Below are positions 33,601 through 44,300 of a DNA stretch of 64,000 nucleotides, in pieces. The notes under the pieces were generated by a model. It had not been told where the DNA came from, searched no databases, and worked only from the letters and a program-made list of their open reading frames with translations. The position numbers were made by a program, and so were the translations under genes. Location of the stretch: positions 38,886,955-38,950,954 of the forward strand of contig CM063111.1 of assembly GCA_031841125.1 (NCBI GenBank), read 5' to 3'. The stretch comes from Acanthococcus lagerstroemiae. Its lineage: Eukaryota > Arthropoda > Insecta > Hemiptera > Eriococcidae. Each line of letters begins with the position of its first letter. The stretch's first letter is position 1.

Positions 33601-34918
33601 CAGCCTATAGAAAACTGGAATCCTTTGCAGCTAGCGTGATAGAAAGAGAGCCGCTGATCAGTCAAACATGTTATTTAATCGACTGATGCATGATGCTTCT
33701 GCAGATCGCGAACAAAATTTATTCAGACCACTGATCAGTCCACAAGAAATTATTCTGATCTCAGACTACGGATAAAGAAATGAAAACGATTTCAGTCAAC
33801 TTCTCAGCTTTTATTCCATGTTTGTATCGAGTCAGATGACGGATGATTACTGTAGATAATGATTCAGATCACTGATCAAATCACAGATTTTGTGATCCGA
33901 ACTAGATTTGGATCTACCTACCCTCGACTATCTATCAGTCTGACTGCCAGATCAAGAGACAAAGATCGTCAACTGAACTGAGGAAAACACCAGAATTTTG
34001 GCCAGCTAACGTTGCAGGCAGCGAGTTGGCGAGGCAGTCTTACAGACACATATACAGACGGTCAGTCAGTAAACCAACTTGACAGAGCAAGAGAAACGGA
34101 CAAGTAGCTGAATAGCTAGCCTGCTAGTTTGAAGTCGAAAGCGGCTATTGGGTTGCCTGTTAGAGATTACTGAAAATCTGCGTGGTGCAGCCAACCAGGT
34201 CGAAACGTGGACAAAACCAGAAATAGAAAAGCCAAAAGGCTGATAAGCAGACTGGCAGAAAGGAAGATAGAATATTGAGCAACTGCATCCTTAGTCTTGG
34301 CTCTTGTCATAGTTATTAATGACGTATTCTCACATTTTGACCTTTTTAGGCTGGCCGGCTAGTATCCTTCACTTTTCCCGTGTTGGTGAGGGAAGGGAAG
34401 GGGTCATGTTTAGAATTCATGAAAAGATTTGTTGTGTCTTTAGTTGGCATCAGTATCTCATTTAGAAGTATTTTGAAAGGGCTGATCTGGGCTGCAGTCC
34501 TACCCTTTCTGTATTCTGCTTAGAACTCTTCGTCGTTGAAATTTGAGAGATGGTCACTCTAGTATTTATTCATGCACTCGGTTGTTTTTCATCGAACAGT
34601 TTGCTATCTGTTTAGGGATCTTTCGTGTTTAACATCGCTGGATGCTGGGCTAATATAATTATCTATATGTTTGACTAGTAACATTTTTTTTTGTTTTTGT
34701 TTGTTCCATTGTAGTTCTAAAAGCCCCCTCTCCAGTGAACTTCGGAAATTATTCTTTGAAGCTTTTCGCCACACCACTCAACAAGTCGTATTCTTGCACA
34801 CCCAGCGCTGACGTGTTCATTTCTAAAGTTCCTAAGCAGAATATCACCGTTTCACTGAAAGTTAGTGAACTCAAAGTTCAAGCCTTCAAGACATCGAAGG
34901 GATCGGGTTTCGATTCTG
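30663..34918 (+). CDS. LAMP-family lysosomal membrane glycoprotein, exons 1-4 (3' end missing)
   Basis: Lysosome-associated membrane protein of the LAMP1/LAMP2 type. These are heavily glycosylated type I proteins of the late endosome and lysosome membrane. Four exons can be placed: 30663-30696 (MKLISAFIFALG, start of the signal peptide), 31994-32430, 32648-32831 and 34715-34918. All have GT/AG borders and matching phases, giving 286 residues. After the signal peptide comes a Pro/Ser/Thr-rich stalk to about residue 130, then the conserved luminal domain. That domain has a Trp, WNVTEGNQTCILL, the GSCKKNYITIYY strand with its Cys, SYSC, and KVQAFKTSKGSGFDSG before the last splice. There are a dozen or so N-x-S/T sites. 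The final exon should carry the last Cys, the membrane segment and a GY-x-x-hydrophobic lysosomal signal. I did not find it in the window. The 5' leader from about 30250 has an upstream ATG frame ending at 30462. A LIMP or macrosialin-like relative is the main alternative. Confidence 0.85.
30697..31993 (+). other. LAMP gene intron 1
   Basis: Starts GTATGT and ends TTGTTTCAG. The frame at 31325-31519 inside it has no recognisable motif. No insertion with clear ends is seen. Confidence 0.75.
32832..34714 (+). other. LAMP gene intron 3
   Basis: Starts GTAAGA and ends TTCCATTGTAG. Its middle part (about 33540-34230) has unusual word content; see the separate repeat entry. Confidence 0.75.
33540..34230. 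repeat. CAGTC/GATCAG-rich stretch in LAMP intron 3
   Basis: The words CAGTC, CTGATCAG, CCAGC, GGTCG and their complements are far denser than in neighbouring DNA. Examples are GATCAGTCAAAC, CACTGATCAGTCCAC, GTCAGTCAGTAAACC and GCCAGCCAGCC. No fixed period is evident. It may be a decayed short-unit satellite; a cluster of protein-binding sites is the alternative. Confidence 0.4.
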
Positions 34919-35760
34919 GTAAGTTTGATGTTCATTATTTGTGTTCAGATACTTATATTCTCTCATTTGAACTTTCATTTAATTTGATCGTTTTTGTGCT
35001 GTATGCCATCGCGGTTTCTGAAATTACTCGTATTTTGAACTATGTTTCATAGCAGTTTGCTAAAGATGTTATGCTGGAGGGCTCTTAGGATCAGGGACGG
35101 GGGAATTAGGGAATTTTAGTAACCAGTGAACATCGCGTGTTTTTGCTGGTTGCTGAATCTAATGTAATTGATTGGTAGTTTTGCTTGCCATGCTGGCTGA
35201 ATCTAGTGTACGAGATATCCTATGATTGATTTGGTATCAGGAGGTGAGAGTAATTTTTGTCTGGGGGATCGCACGATATTGTAAATGATGTTTCAGTCCA
35301 CCAGCTTGAAAATAACGTGATCTCATTAACCTGTGTTGATTATGATTTTTATCTGTGAAATTTAATTGTATCCGAGGGTCAACAATGTTGTTTAGGGAGG
35401 GAAGGAGCAGCTCGTGATTTGACCCCATGCTACGGTACTCTTAACGCTGTTTTAAAGGCAGTTATTAGACCGCTCTTTACCGTACATCGTTTTTCTTTGT
35501 CAGTGTTGTTTCCCAAATCCATATTTGTTTTCTGAAAATGGGTCGATTGCGAGTTGGAAACCGCTAAATTGTAGATTAAATGTTGTAAAAACACGTAATA
35601 TGTAATGGTGTATGCCGATTAAACTTGGAAGTGCTCAATGATAATAACGAACAACATTCCATTACCCGATGTGATGTTTCTAGAAACCGATTTCCTCAGT
35701 TATTTATGCGGTGCTGCGAAACAGAAGTGATAACAACCTACCATTCATTCATTCATTTAT
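34919..35760. other. Sequence after LAMP exon 4, no exon found
   Basis: Begins with the donor GTAAGT of exon 4. The frame seems to run on to 35052, but the peptide after the donor does not fit a LAMP tail. If the gene continues, this is the start of a long last intron. Confidence 0.45.
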
Positions 35761-36240
35761 GTGTGAGGTGACAGTGTATGCGCCAGTGCTGAGACTTTGT
35801 AGTCCATTGCACTATTCCTCAAGTTGCTGTTAAGGATCAGCTCAGTAGCCTCACTTTTATAGCCAAAGTGAGAATTTTACTGTGCTCTATCCCTTTGACT
35901 TCACTGGGTACTGGGTACTCTAGTCCCAGTGCTTCGCGTCTTGTCCCGGCTATTCCTGAGCGTTGACATATGATATGAATCGAGATTCTTCCTCTTCTCC
36001 TCAGTACCTGCAGGAGCCGCTTTTTACCATTCCTATTCTATACCACATGTGTTTTGTGGCCCCATGACCAGTTAGTAGTCCGACCATGAGCCTTGCATGT
36101 TTCCTGTCAAGCCCTAATAGGAACTTGGCATACTTACTGGGGGCATCTCCTATCAGTGATTTGCTGACTTTCATGCCACTGGCCAACCGCCAGTGCATTT
36201 CCGTCTGCTTACTTATCCTTGTTACTGAGGTGGTCAGTGT
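35761..36240 (-). pseudogene. LINE relic, C-terminal end of ORF2
   Basis: The minus strand shows KFLLGLDRKHARLMVGLLTG and HGATKHMWYRIG, followed by SGSCRY. After a one-base shift GIAGTRREALGLEYPVPSEV and KILTLAIKVRLLS appear. This order (RNase H or zinc-knuckle end, LLTGH motif, Cys-rich piece, short tail) is typical of the end of I/Jockey-group ORF2. Only the last 400 bases of the element remain. Confidence 0.6.
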
Positions 36241-39200
36241 ATACTTGTTTGATGATAGGTTGGATAAGGATGTAAAGATGATTTATGATGATTTAAACAG
36301 TGTAGCTTGTGTTTCTGTCTGCGAAACTCATATGTTTCAGATAAATATTATCACGGTTTTAGTGTGCATAATATAGGTCAACTAACAGTTAGTGAATGTG
36401 AAATTCGTTTAGCTCCTCGTACGGATGTTCTAGAGGTTCTGGTTCAAAGTTCGTGGTTTAAAGTAACCTGAGGCCTTTCTCTGAAAGAAATGCTTAACCT
36501 TGCTATAGTGAATTACTGGGGCGGTATTTTCTTTTGTCATTTTGTTGTAGTAACATACATGGAAGGTGAATGTATCCAGCCTTAAAACAGCAATACGAAA
36601 TACCCTACTGTTCTGCAGTTACTGGCAATAGAGTTACATATTTTGTTATTTAAAAATGACTCATGCTTTTTAGGAAATTAAGTTACAAAATTGTACCATT
36701 TAGCCTGAAAATGTTTGATTTTTATCTTTACTCAGTGTGCAATTGCCTTCAAGTACGTATCTTACATTTATATCATGAAACCAGTTTGTGAAATGGAGGT
36801 CTGCTAATTGTTAGAAACTACCTATTAGAATAACGAATAGAAAGGTTGAACCTGACTGTCTAGGAGTTTGGTTCGATTAGGATAGAGCTGGTTCTGACAG
36901 GCCTAACCTAAGGCCTCCCCTCGGAGAACACCTATAAAAAAAGGTTAGGACATAATGACCATTTCGGTACTTTGTTCTCTGCATAAGATGTTGAGAATAG
37001 AAAAGCATCAGAAATGGGTACTCGTTTCAATTTATGCCTTCTTCTCTTCAATGGACTTCCCATTTTGTTAACAAAGAGTAGATTTCTGAAATTAGACAAG
37101 CGTTCAGGGCTGTAACTAGAGGTGATGAGCCAATGAAGAATGTGCTCTCTTTCCTCCCTCCCATCAGAATAAAATCCATTGTATTCTCGTCCCAAGTTGC
37201 CCCTAATGATACAGGCGGCTAGTTGCTTACGACCCTAGCGAGTTCCTCTTCAGAAATATAAAAACAGTCTTATTGGCAATCGTGGTTTTCTCTTCTGGTT
37301 TCTTCCATTTGATCTGACTAATATCATCCCGGATGAACCACGATTCTACAATACGATTAATTCAGACCGGGTCGCTAGAATTCTCTTCTCTCGTCTAACG
37401 CGTTTCATGGCCAATTATCGAGGCCGGAAAGGGAAGAAGATTCGTTGATGAATCAGCTTGTCATTCGATACTTATTTTTAGACTAGTTTATTACTATCTG
37501 ATTATATTTTGAAGGGAAGTTTTTTTCTGCGTGTTGTATTTCACTTGTACTGTTCCACGATTTGTCAACTGCGTCGCACGTTTTAGAAGTTTGGTATCGG
37601 CGTGACAAAAGATGGCTTTCCGATTACCGATTAGAAATCGGACAAAAGTTATAAGCAGTTCATTCGCCTCGAATGATTGATGTCAATAGTACATAATAAG
37701 GCGATTGTTTTTCCTAATTTATGGCAACTAGCGAGCAATTCGAACTGAGTCTCGTGTCTTAGGGTTGATGAGATCGCTCGTTCCCTCTCCTTGGAAGAAA
37801 ATTTTACGCTGTATGTAGGATGTAGGGTTAGTGAGGACAAAAAGTGAACCTCGGGTAACAAGTAAACTAGATCCATCTCTGTTTCTAATAACTATTCTAG
37901 ACCATTAGGAACAAGGATGAAGCTAGTTCACTTGTTACCTTGTGCTCACGTTTTACCACAAGTGACAAATCGTAGAATCAGAGACTAATCTACCCGATCG
38001 ACAATGGTAGATAGACTGCCTTGTTTAACGTAATAGTTTGCCGCGAACTGAACTTCCAGTTCCCATAGAAATGTGTTCAAATCCGTTGTTTTCACGGACT
38101 GAACTGTCATTTAGATGCTGACAGAGATCAGAGACTTGCTAGTTATCTGAGATAGCGTTGCCGCTTAGTTATATTACTAGGTTTGACGGCGGCCGAGTAA
38201 ACTGAATAACCATCTAGTTGCGTCTGTTACTCAAGCACATGCTCCGTCAATCGGATAGTTCACTTATTACCCCGGGATTTACCTACCTCCCTCCTCCTCC
38301 TCGCCCTGATCATATCTCAAATCGAAACTTATTATCGGTTGCAAATATCCCTCACTTGGTTCATGAAGAAGAGTATGACTTTTGTTACTTTTATGAAGAA
38401 CGCTCCAGAAAAGGTCGACGACTCGCCGCTCTCCTCTTCTTCCCAGTCACAAATAATTTCTTGAAACTGGCTTCGATTCCAGTAGCTTGTGGAAATGGAT
38501 TTTGAATACTTCCGAGTATGTTTCTTCTGGTCTGATGTTTCCGATGTTATCGGAACGTCCTCTCCGCATTCAAAACGTATTATAAACCGGTTCAAGAAGT
38601 CATGCGAGCGAAATTTATTCGTTATGCGGTTGTTAATGCAAGTCTTCGAATAATGAAAGTTCGTGGAAGACGAATATAAGGCGCTGAAATCGCGTAGAAG
38701 TTATTTTGATAGATATTGATTGAAATATGATGCTTCCATTTCTTCCGCGTGGCTACATGTGTTCGTTGAACTTAACGTTGACGTGGGTGAACCCTGGGCA
38801 CTGAGAATATTATTGAAATTCGATATCGACCAGTGATCCCTTTTTTATTCGCTCTCTGCTATGTGATTGCGTTTTCAAATGTCAATTATGATACAGCAGT
38901 ACCCGTCAACAACGCTTATTCGAATCAGTTCGCTTCGACAAACTGAGAGTGTTCTGATTACTGTATTCATCCGGTTTTGTTAAGCTTTGCGCAATTTTCC
39001 CGAACCATTTCCGTCTCGTTATCTGCGTTTGTCGCTTATCAGGTTCATGGTACAAGCTTCCATATGAGACGCGGCAGCATCCATAAAGAAGTGTATCATG
39101 TATGCAGACGAAGGTTGATTAGTTCGTGCTATCAACTGTATGCCAGCAGTATAAATTATCATGTTGTCTCACGAGTCACGCCATTATTACATTTCTAACT

Positions 39201-39360
39201 CCGCCATTGACCGCGTGCTGCAGAAACGTGTGGAATATTTGGAATACTTATCTCGGAGCTCGAAGTGTGGTTGTTGGAAAAGATCATTATGAGAATGCAA
39301 TATTATGTGCAAGTGCAAACAGGTTTTGCTGCGATTCGGTACGAATTAATCACACCCACT
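36241..39360. other. Intergenic or intronic DNA, no gene seen
   Basis: Several frames of 60-95 codons (for example 36932-37195, 37649-37876, 38332-38595, 38977-39198) lie on both strands without motifs, membrane segments of clear type or splice continuity. I searched by eye for a LAMP tail exon and found none. Confidence 0.4.
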
Positions 39361-39893
39361 CTTGCGTCACATAGTAGGTGCAAGAGGAGCGAGTGCTTGC
39401 CATGTCAGATGTCTGCAGCTAATGCTTGGAAAAATGTGTGGCAGGGATGGCAAACGAAACCGTTTTTTTTTCGTTTCGTTATTTCGTTTTGATATTTTTG
39501 ACAAAAATCAATCGTTATTTCGTTTCGTTTGTTTGCCATCCCTGCTATTTACTTAACTCACCCTAACTCAACTCACCCGGGAAAAGAAATGAAATTTCGA
39601 TTACAGTAGGCTCGGCTACTAGTACCCGACCCTAGAAAGTGGGTGCAATAGGCTCGGCTACTAGTAGCCGATCCTAAAAATCACAAATCAGAAAACTAGA
39701 TGGCAAACGAAACTTTTTTTTTTCGTTTCGTTATTTCGTTTCAATATTTTAGACAAAAATCAATCGTTATTTCGTTGTTTCGTTATTTCGTTTTGTTTCG
39801 TTTGCCATCCCTGCTTGCGTCACATAGTAGGTGCAAGAGGAGCGAGTGCTTGCCATGTCAGATGTCTGCAGCTAATGCTTGGAAAAATGTGTG
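39361..39893. repeat. Composite: 80-bp perfect direct repeats around two TIR elements
   Basis: 39361-39440 and 39814-39893 are identical over 80 bases. Between them lie element E1 (39442-39544), with ends CAGGGATGGCAAACGAAAC and GTTTGCCATCCCTG, and a related element E2 (39700-39813), which lacks its first few bases. E2's right end CCATCCCTG abuts the second repeat. The 155-bp spacer carries a 42-base tandem repeat of TAGGCTCGGCTACTAGTA. E1 and E2 are AT-rich hAT-like MITEs with internal TTTCGTTATTTCG repeats. Confidence 0.75.
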
Positions 39894-42405
39894 ATGTGTG
39901 CGAGTATAGAACCGTGATGAAGTACCAGGAGTCCTGGCAATAAAGAAGACAGTTCGACAAAGAATATCGCAGAACTAAATTTCAGCATAGATCGTCAGTA
40001 GGGCATCTTAACGAACATCATGGAAGTCCCTAGGAATGTTGTCTCCCCCTCCCAAAAAAATTGATTTTTGATCATAAGCTGGGATATAATGATTGTATCA
40101 AAAAATGTTTCAAACAAAATTTACTGTAAAATGAATTTTATACGTATATAAAAATAGTCTGCTCTAATTTTTCCATGTCTGCTCTTGAATTTCCTAAAAA
40201 GTGCGTTCAAAATACTCCTTTACATTGCTACTCATTACCAGAGGCCATATTCACGGAAATGTAGAATTTTTAATGGCTTTCCTGTTTTACCGTATTTTGC
40301 GAAATGAAGGAGTGAAAATAACCTGCGAGCTCATTACTCTACATCCATACCACTCCGTCCCTGAAGATTTTTTCTTATTTCTTAATTATCGGCTGGTAAA
40401 CTTCAGAAACTGCTAAATTGATTTTTGATATTGGTTTGACTGTAAATCCGAATGTGAAGTTTCACGGAAGGATAGGGACAAAAAATGTGTGCCAGACAAT
40501 ATTAGTTACAAAACAGAGAGTCTCTGCACTCGATCCTGATATTAATTTGGGCGAAATTTGAAAAGCTGAGATGTTAGTGGGGGGGGGGGAGAAGTTAGAA
40601 TTGAAAATTTTCGTAAGTACACTATATAGGTGTCATTTTTCAGGTTGGAAAGGTCGGCTTATAGTTGGAAAAGCTACGAAGTGTACGGCTAATGATTAGT
40701 CTGTGTACTCCAAATAACATTAAGAACAAAAATTCCTTTGCCCTCGGTACGTTAATCGATATGTATTATTTTCATCATCTGATTGGTTTTTGTATTAGAA
40801 GCTCGTGTATATCGAAACAAATGACATCGGGCGAGAAGGATAGATGATTTTTTAGTGAATTTTCCAGATCACCCCTGTAGTAGCTGTAATTATTAGAACA
40901 TGTCCACTCAAACGTATTGTATCAAGATTCAGTACTGTGTCAGGCTCCGCACTGAAATTTTGTAAACTCGACTGAGCAAAGAGGGGTCTCGTTCTGCTGA
41001 AGGATGATGCCGGGTTTGCCACATAAGTTTCCATGTTCTTGGCCCCTGCTCCCCGATGTGAATTGAAGCCTTTCTGACTTCAGAAATGGATTCGACGACC
41101 TTCACTATCTGGAAAACGATCCACAAATTGTATTTATTGAATTTTTAAATTTTGAGAGCTCTCTTCTGTAAGCAAATACCTCCAGCTCCGCAGAGTGAAA
41201 AAGAAGGCCGGGGGGAATTTCCACGGACCCCCCTCCTTCTAGTTCACTTTTTTCTTCTGTCAGATGGGAAAAAATTATAAACTACGGGATGAGAGGTTTC
41301 TTTCATGGTGTAAGGAGTGATGGCTGATTTGATGTACAGTATGATGTAGTCGTAAGCGTTGAAATTCAGGTCTTTTACAAATATAGGGCTCTCCTGAAAG
41401 TCCGGGCCCGGGGTATTTCTCCCCTTCCCCCCTCCCTTTCGACAGGGTTGGGTACCTCATATTTGATATTGCCCTCAAATTGAAGTTAGAATCGAGTTAA
41501 GTGACAATCAAAATTTATGTTTCAATGTCCAAGTTAATTTTACGCCATTTGTGACATCCGTCCTCGCATGTGGAATTTCAGGTTTGAGCTGGAAGCCAAA
41601 TTGTTATTAAAAACGGATTCGGCTACCTCCGTGACCTGAGAAATGCCCATATTGTACTTCCTGAATTTTTCAGTTTTGACCATCTTTTTTCCTATGTGTC
41701 TTGATTTTGGAATTTCACCCTAATTAATATCAGGATCGAGTTGAGCGGTTTTCAAAACCTTCGTCTCTGTACGCATATGGTATCTCATGCAGTTTTTGCC
41801 TGTCTTAAGGTTAAACCGATACCAAAAATCAATTCAGCAGCTTCGAAGCCCTATTACTAGATACTCCAATTTTCTTAATTATACTCATCTAAGTTCAAAA
41901 AGTTACACTTCCAAAATCTGATGGAACTGGAAAAATACCAGAAATTCTACATTTCTGTCCATAAGGCCTGCGTTGATGTGTAGCAGTGCAAAGGAATATT
42001 TTGAACCCCCCTTTGAGGACATTCCGATTCCAGAACAGATCTCAAAAATTGTAGAAGGCCAATTTTATGTAAGATCCAGTTTAAATTAATTTTTCTCTGA
42101 AATGTTTTTGATATTAACCAATTTTGTATTTTTTTACTTGGATTCAAAAATCAATTTTTGATTGCAACTCACTCCCTAAGCTCCAGTGAGATTCATTGAG
42201 ACTTCCAGGGCGTTCGTCATTATGCAATATGAAAATTTAGCTCATTGTGATATTTTTCGTAGAACCGTGTTTCTATTTCGTATAATTTTTCGGACTAGAT
42301 GATGAAACTGCAATGAAATCAGAAGCCTGGGGAGGCCGGAGATTTCATTCGCCTTCTGCTTTGTAGTTTCGTACAGTGACTAATGTGACTGCGTTCGTTT
42401 TACTG
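39894..42405. other. Intergenic DNA with old diverged repeats
   Basis: CTCGATCCTGATATTAATTT at about 40527 recurs in inverted form near 41482 and 41720. A stretch around GGATTCGGCTACCTCCGTGA recurs with changes near 41087 and 41828. This suggests an ancient repeat with a unit of roughly 200-260 bases, now heavily diverged. No coding frame is convincing. Confidence 0.35.
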
Positions 42406-42409
42406 ACTG

Positions 42410-42690
42410 CTTGAACCATATTGTAGGGCTGTCCTGCTTCTGTAAACCGTTGATACATGATGATTGTTTAATAAGGAAACACGGCTTCGAGCTGCGCGGC
42501 TGTCGCTTACGTGTCTTCATGATGCGCTCATCAGAGACACGCAGGCGACAGCTACGCAGCTCGAAGCCGGTTTCCTTATTAAACGAATCACCCTGGGGAA
42601 TACTCGTGTTGCTATTCCATAGGCAGTATTACTCACTAGCGGCGACCATAGTGGCGCTCACGTGCTCGAGCACCAGATGAATTTTTTTGT
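42410..42690. repeat. Old transposon fragment carrying a hairpin insertion
   Basis: 42412-42452 and 42590-42625 align in order with 44205-44300: GAACC, AGGGCTGTCCTG versus AGGGCCGTCCTG, then GAATAC, TTCCATAGGCAGTAT versus TTCCATATGCAGTAT. The 128-nt hairpin sits where the other copy has nothing. The end at 42628-42685 (GGCGCTCACGTGCTCGAGCA) resembles pieces at 14262 and 540. Confidence 0.55.
42462..42589. repeat. 128-nt near-perfect hairpin (55-nt arms)
   Basis: The left arm 42462-42516 and right arm 42535-42589 pair with only a handful of mismatches, including the GC-rich block GGCTTCGAGCTGCG against CGCAGCTCGAAGCC. The 18-nt loop can itself pair weakly. It could be a foldback transposon or, if transcribed, a long pre-miRNA-like or siRNA-producing hairpin. 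Confidence 0.8.
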
Positions 42691-42869
42691 GTGGTGCTAA
42701 GGAAGAAGAAAGTGGTTTATTTATTGAATATTATGATGGGGAAAAAATGAGCAGGATAGCAGGAAAACAATAAATATAAATTTCCAATACGTTGAGTTTT
42801 AACTTTGACTGATAATTCTTAAGTCTCACAGAGTTCCTCGGCTTTTTGCATAAGTAAGAGTCATTTTCA

Positions 42870-44105
42870 TTGTCTTATTTTTCAAAACTTCGTATTGTAA
42901 TTTTTGATCGAATGGAAATACTTAATGCTGAACATCAAGCAAAAAATTTACATCTGAATGAATCGAATGCTAAAATCAATTTTGTAAAAGATAGTCTCAA
43001 CATAGATATTAAGTGCCATGTGACCCGCCGGTGGGTGACACACTTAATTTATAAACTGGTGCATTTAGGCTATAATATCTTGAAAGAAGCGTGATACGAA
43101 GAAATTGATGATGATAAAAGTTGTTTCTCTTCACCGATAGAGTACGATTCCGCATTATAAAATCGGCTTCCGCTGGTGGGTGACAGCCGTGGGCTCACGG
43201 GAGCCTCAGGAAGCGAGGTATCTATCTCCTTTCAGAAGAGTTGGCTTATATCTGGGATCTTGCATATCAAGTTTCAGCTATCCCCGCTTATTAGAACCCT
43301 CGCCACAGATTTTTTTTAGGTGACTTCGGTGTCTCCCACCGGTGGGTGACATGTCACTGTTTTGAAGCTTTACTAGAAAATAGCTCGGCGCTTCACGTGT
43401 TGAGTCGCACCTTTGGAATGCTGCAACCTTCGAAGAATTTTGGACCAAAGTTTCCAATGAAGCCACTGCATTAGAATTAGAGCCATCCACTGTTCCAAGA
43501 TTAAGGAAGACTCTTCGTCGATTTGAAGTGATTCTTCACCGTATGTATCTGCAATACCCCAAGAATAGCTCAGAAAAATGAATTGTGAAGTCATCGATTC
43601 AACTTTGTCGTCCTTCAATGACAAATTTAATCTCGGATCATTGAATTTGTTAAATAACATAGAAAATTTTATAATTAAGAAAAGTTCGGTCGATGATGTC
43701 GTATATACGAGTAATAATAATGGTACCGACGACTTCGATATGGACAGGTTAATCTTGCATCGCGATATGCTTGTCGAGATAATGGTAAATAAAACGAAGT
43801 CACTCCTTAAGACCGTTAACGATGTCATAACATTTTTAAAATTGAATGTTGATTTTATTTCTTTAATACCAGAAGTCAGCAACTTACTACGCATAATTCT
43901 TACTATACCTGTATCGACTTGGACATGCGAAAGATGTTTCTCTGCGCTAAGGCGTCTGAAATTGTACTAATGATCGACCCTAGAGGCCGAGAGATTCAAT
44001 CTTACATGTTCATAATGATCGTGCTACATCATTAAATTTAAACCTATTAATAAACGAATGGATAAAGCGTTGTAACACACGAATGAATACGTTCGAGCTA
44101 CGAAA
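42870..44105 (+). pseudogene. hAT transposase relic (C-terminal half)
   Basis: 42870-43010 reads MEILNAEHQAKNLHLNESNA and KINFVKDSLN. After the 43011-43369 insertion the frame resumes as AATFEEFWTKVSNEATALEL and EPSTVPRLRKTLRRFE, then FEVILHRMYLQYPKN. A frame change follows, then CEVIDSTLSSFNDKFNLGSL and, near 43885-43965, IPVSTWTCERCFSALRRLKL. The last is the dimerisation block of hAT transposases. A TAA at 43968 and a further shift precede EAERFNLTC-like and INKRMDK-like remains. Stops and shifts make it inactive. Confidence 0.7.
43011..43369. mobile_element. MITE with palindromic TIRs inside the hAT relic
   Basis: The left end AGTGCCATGTGACCCGCCGG and the complement of the right end AGTGACATGTCACCCACCGG match at 16 or more of 20 bases, and the match runs on through GTGGGWGACAC. 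Each end contains CACCCACCGGTGGGTG or a variant, which is itself a palindrome. The insertion separates two parts of the transposase frame. No target duplication is clear. Confidence 0.65.
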
Positions 44106-44204
44106 TGTTTAGACCTAATACTTACATGTAAAATTTATAATTTATTTTCCATAAATTTGCTTTTTCGTTGTCGCCAAATTTCCGGCCGCCGCCGGTGGTA
44201 TTAC

Positions 44205-44300
44205 TGACGGCTAGAACCTTGTTGAAGGGCCGTCCTGTTTCTGGAAGCTTTTGACAGAATACGAATGGTGCTGTTCCATATGCAGTATAATTATGGGGCA
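44205..44300. repeat. Second copy of the 42410 repeat (no hairpin)
   Basis: Aligns with the two flanks of the hairpin at 42410-42625 and reads straight through the insertion point. It defines the empty site. Confidence 0.5.

Noticed and set aside
43373..43894. Minus-strand open frame of 173 codons
   Set aside because: It is the antisense of the hAT transposase relic, whose plus-strand frames carry the conserved dimerisation motif.
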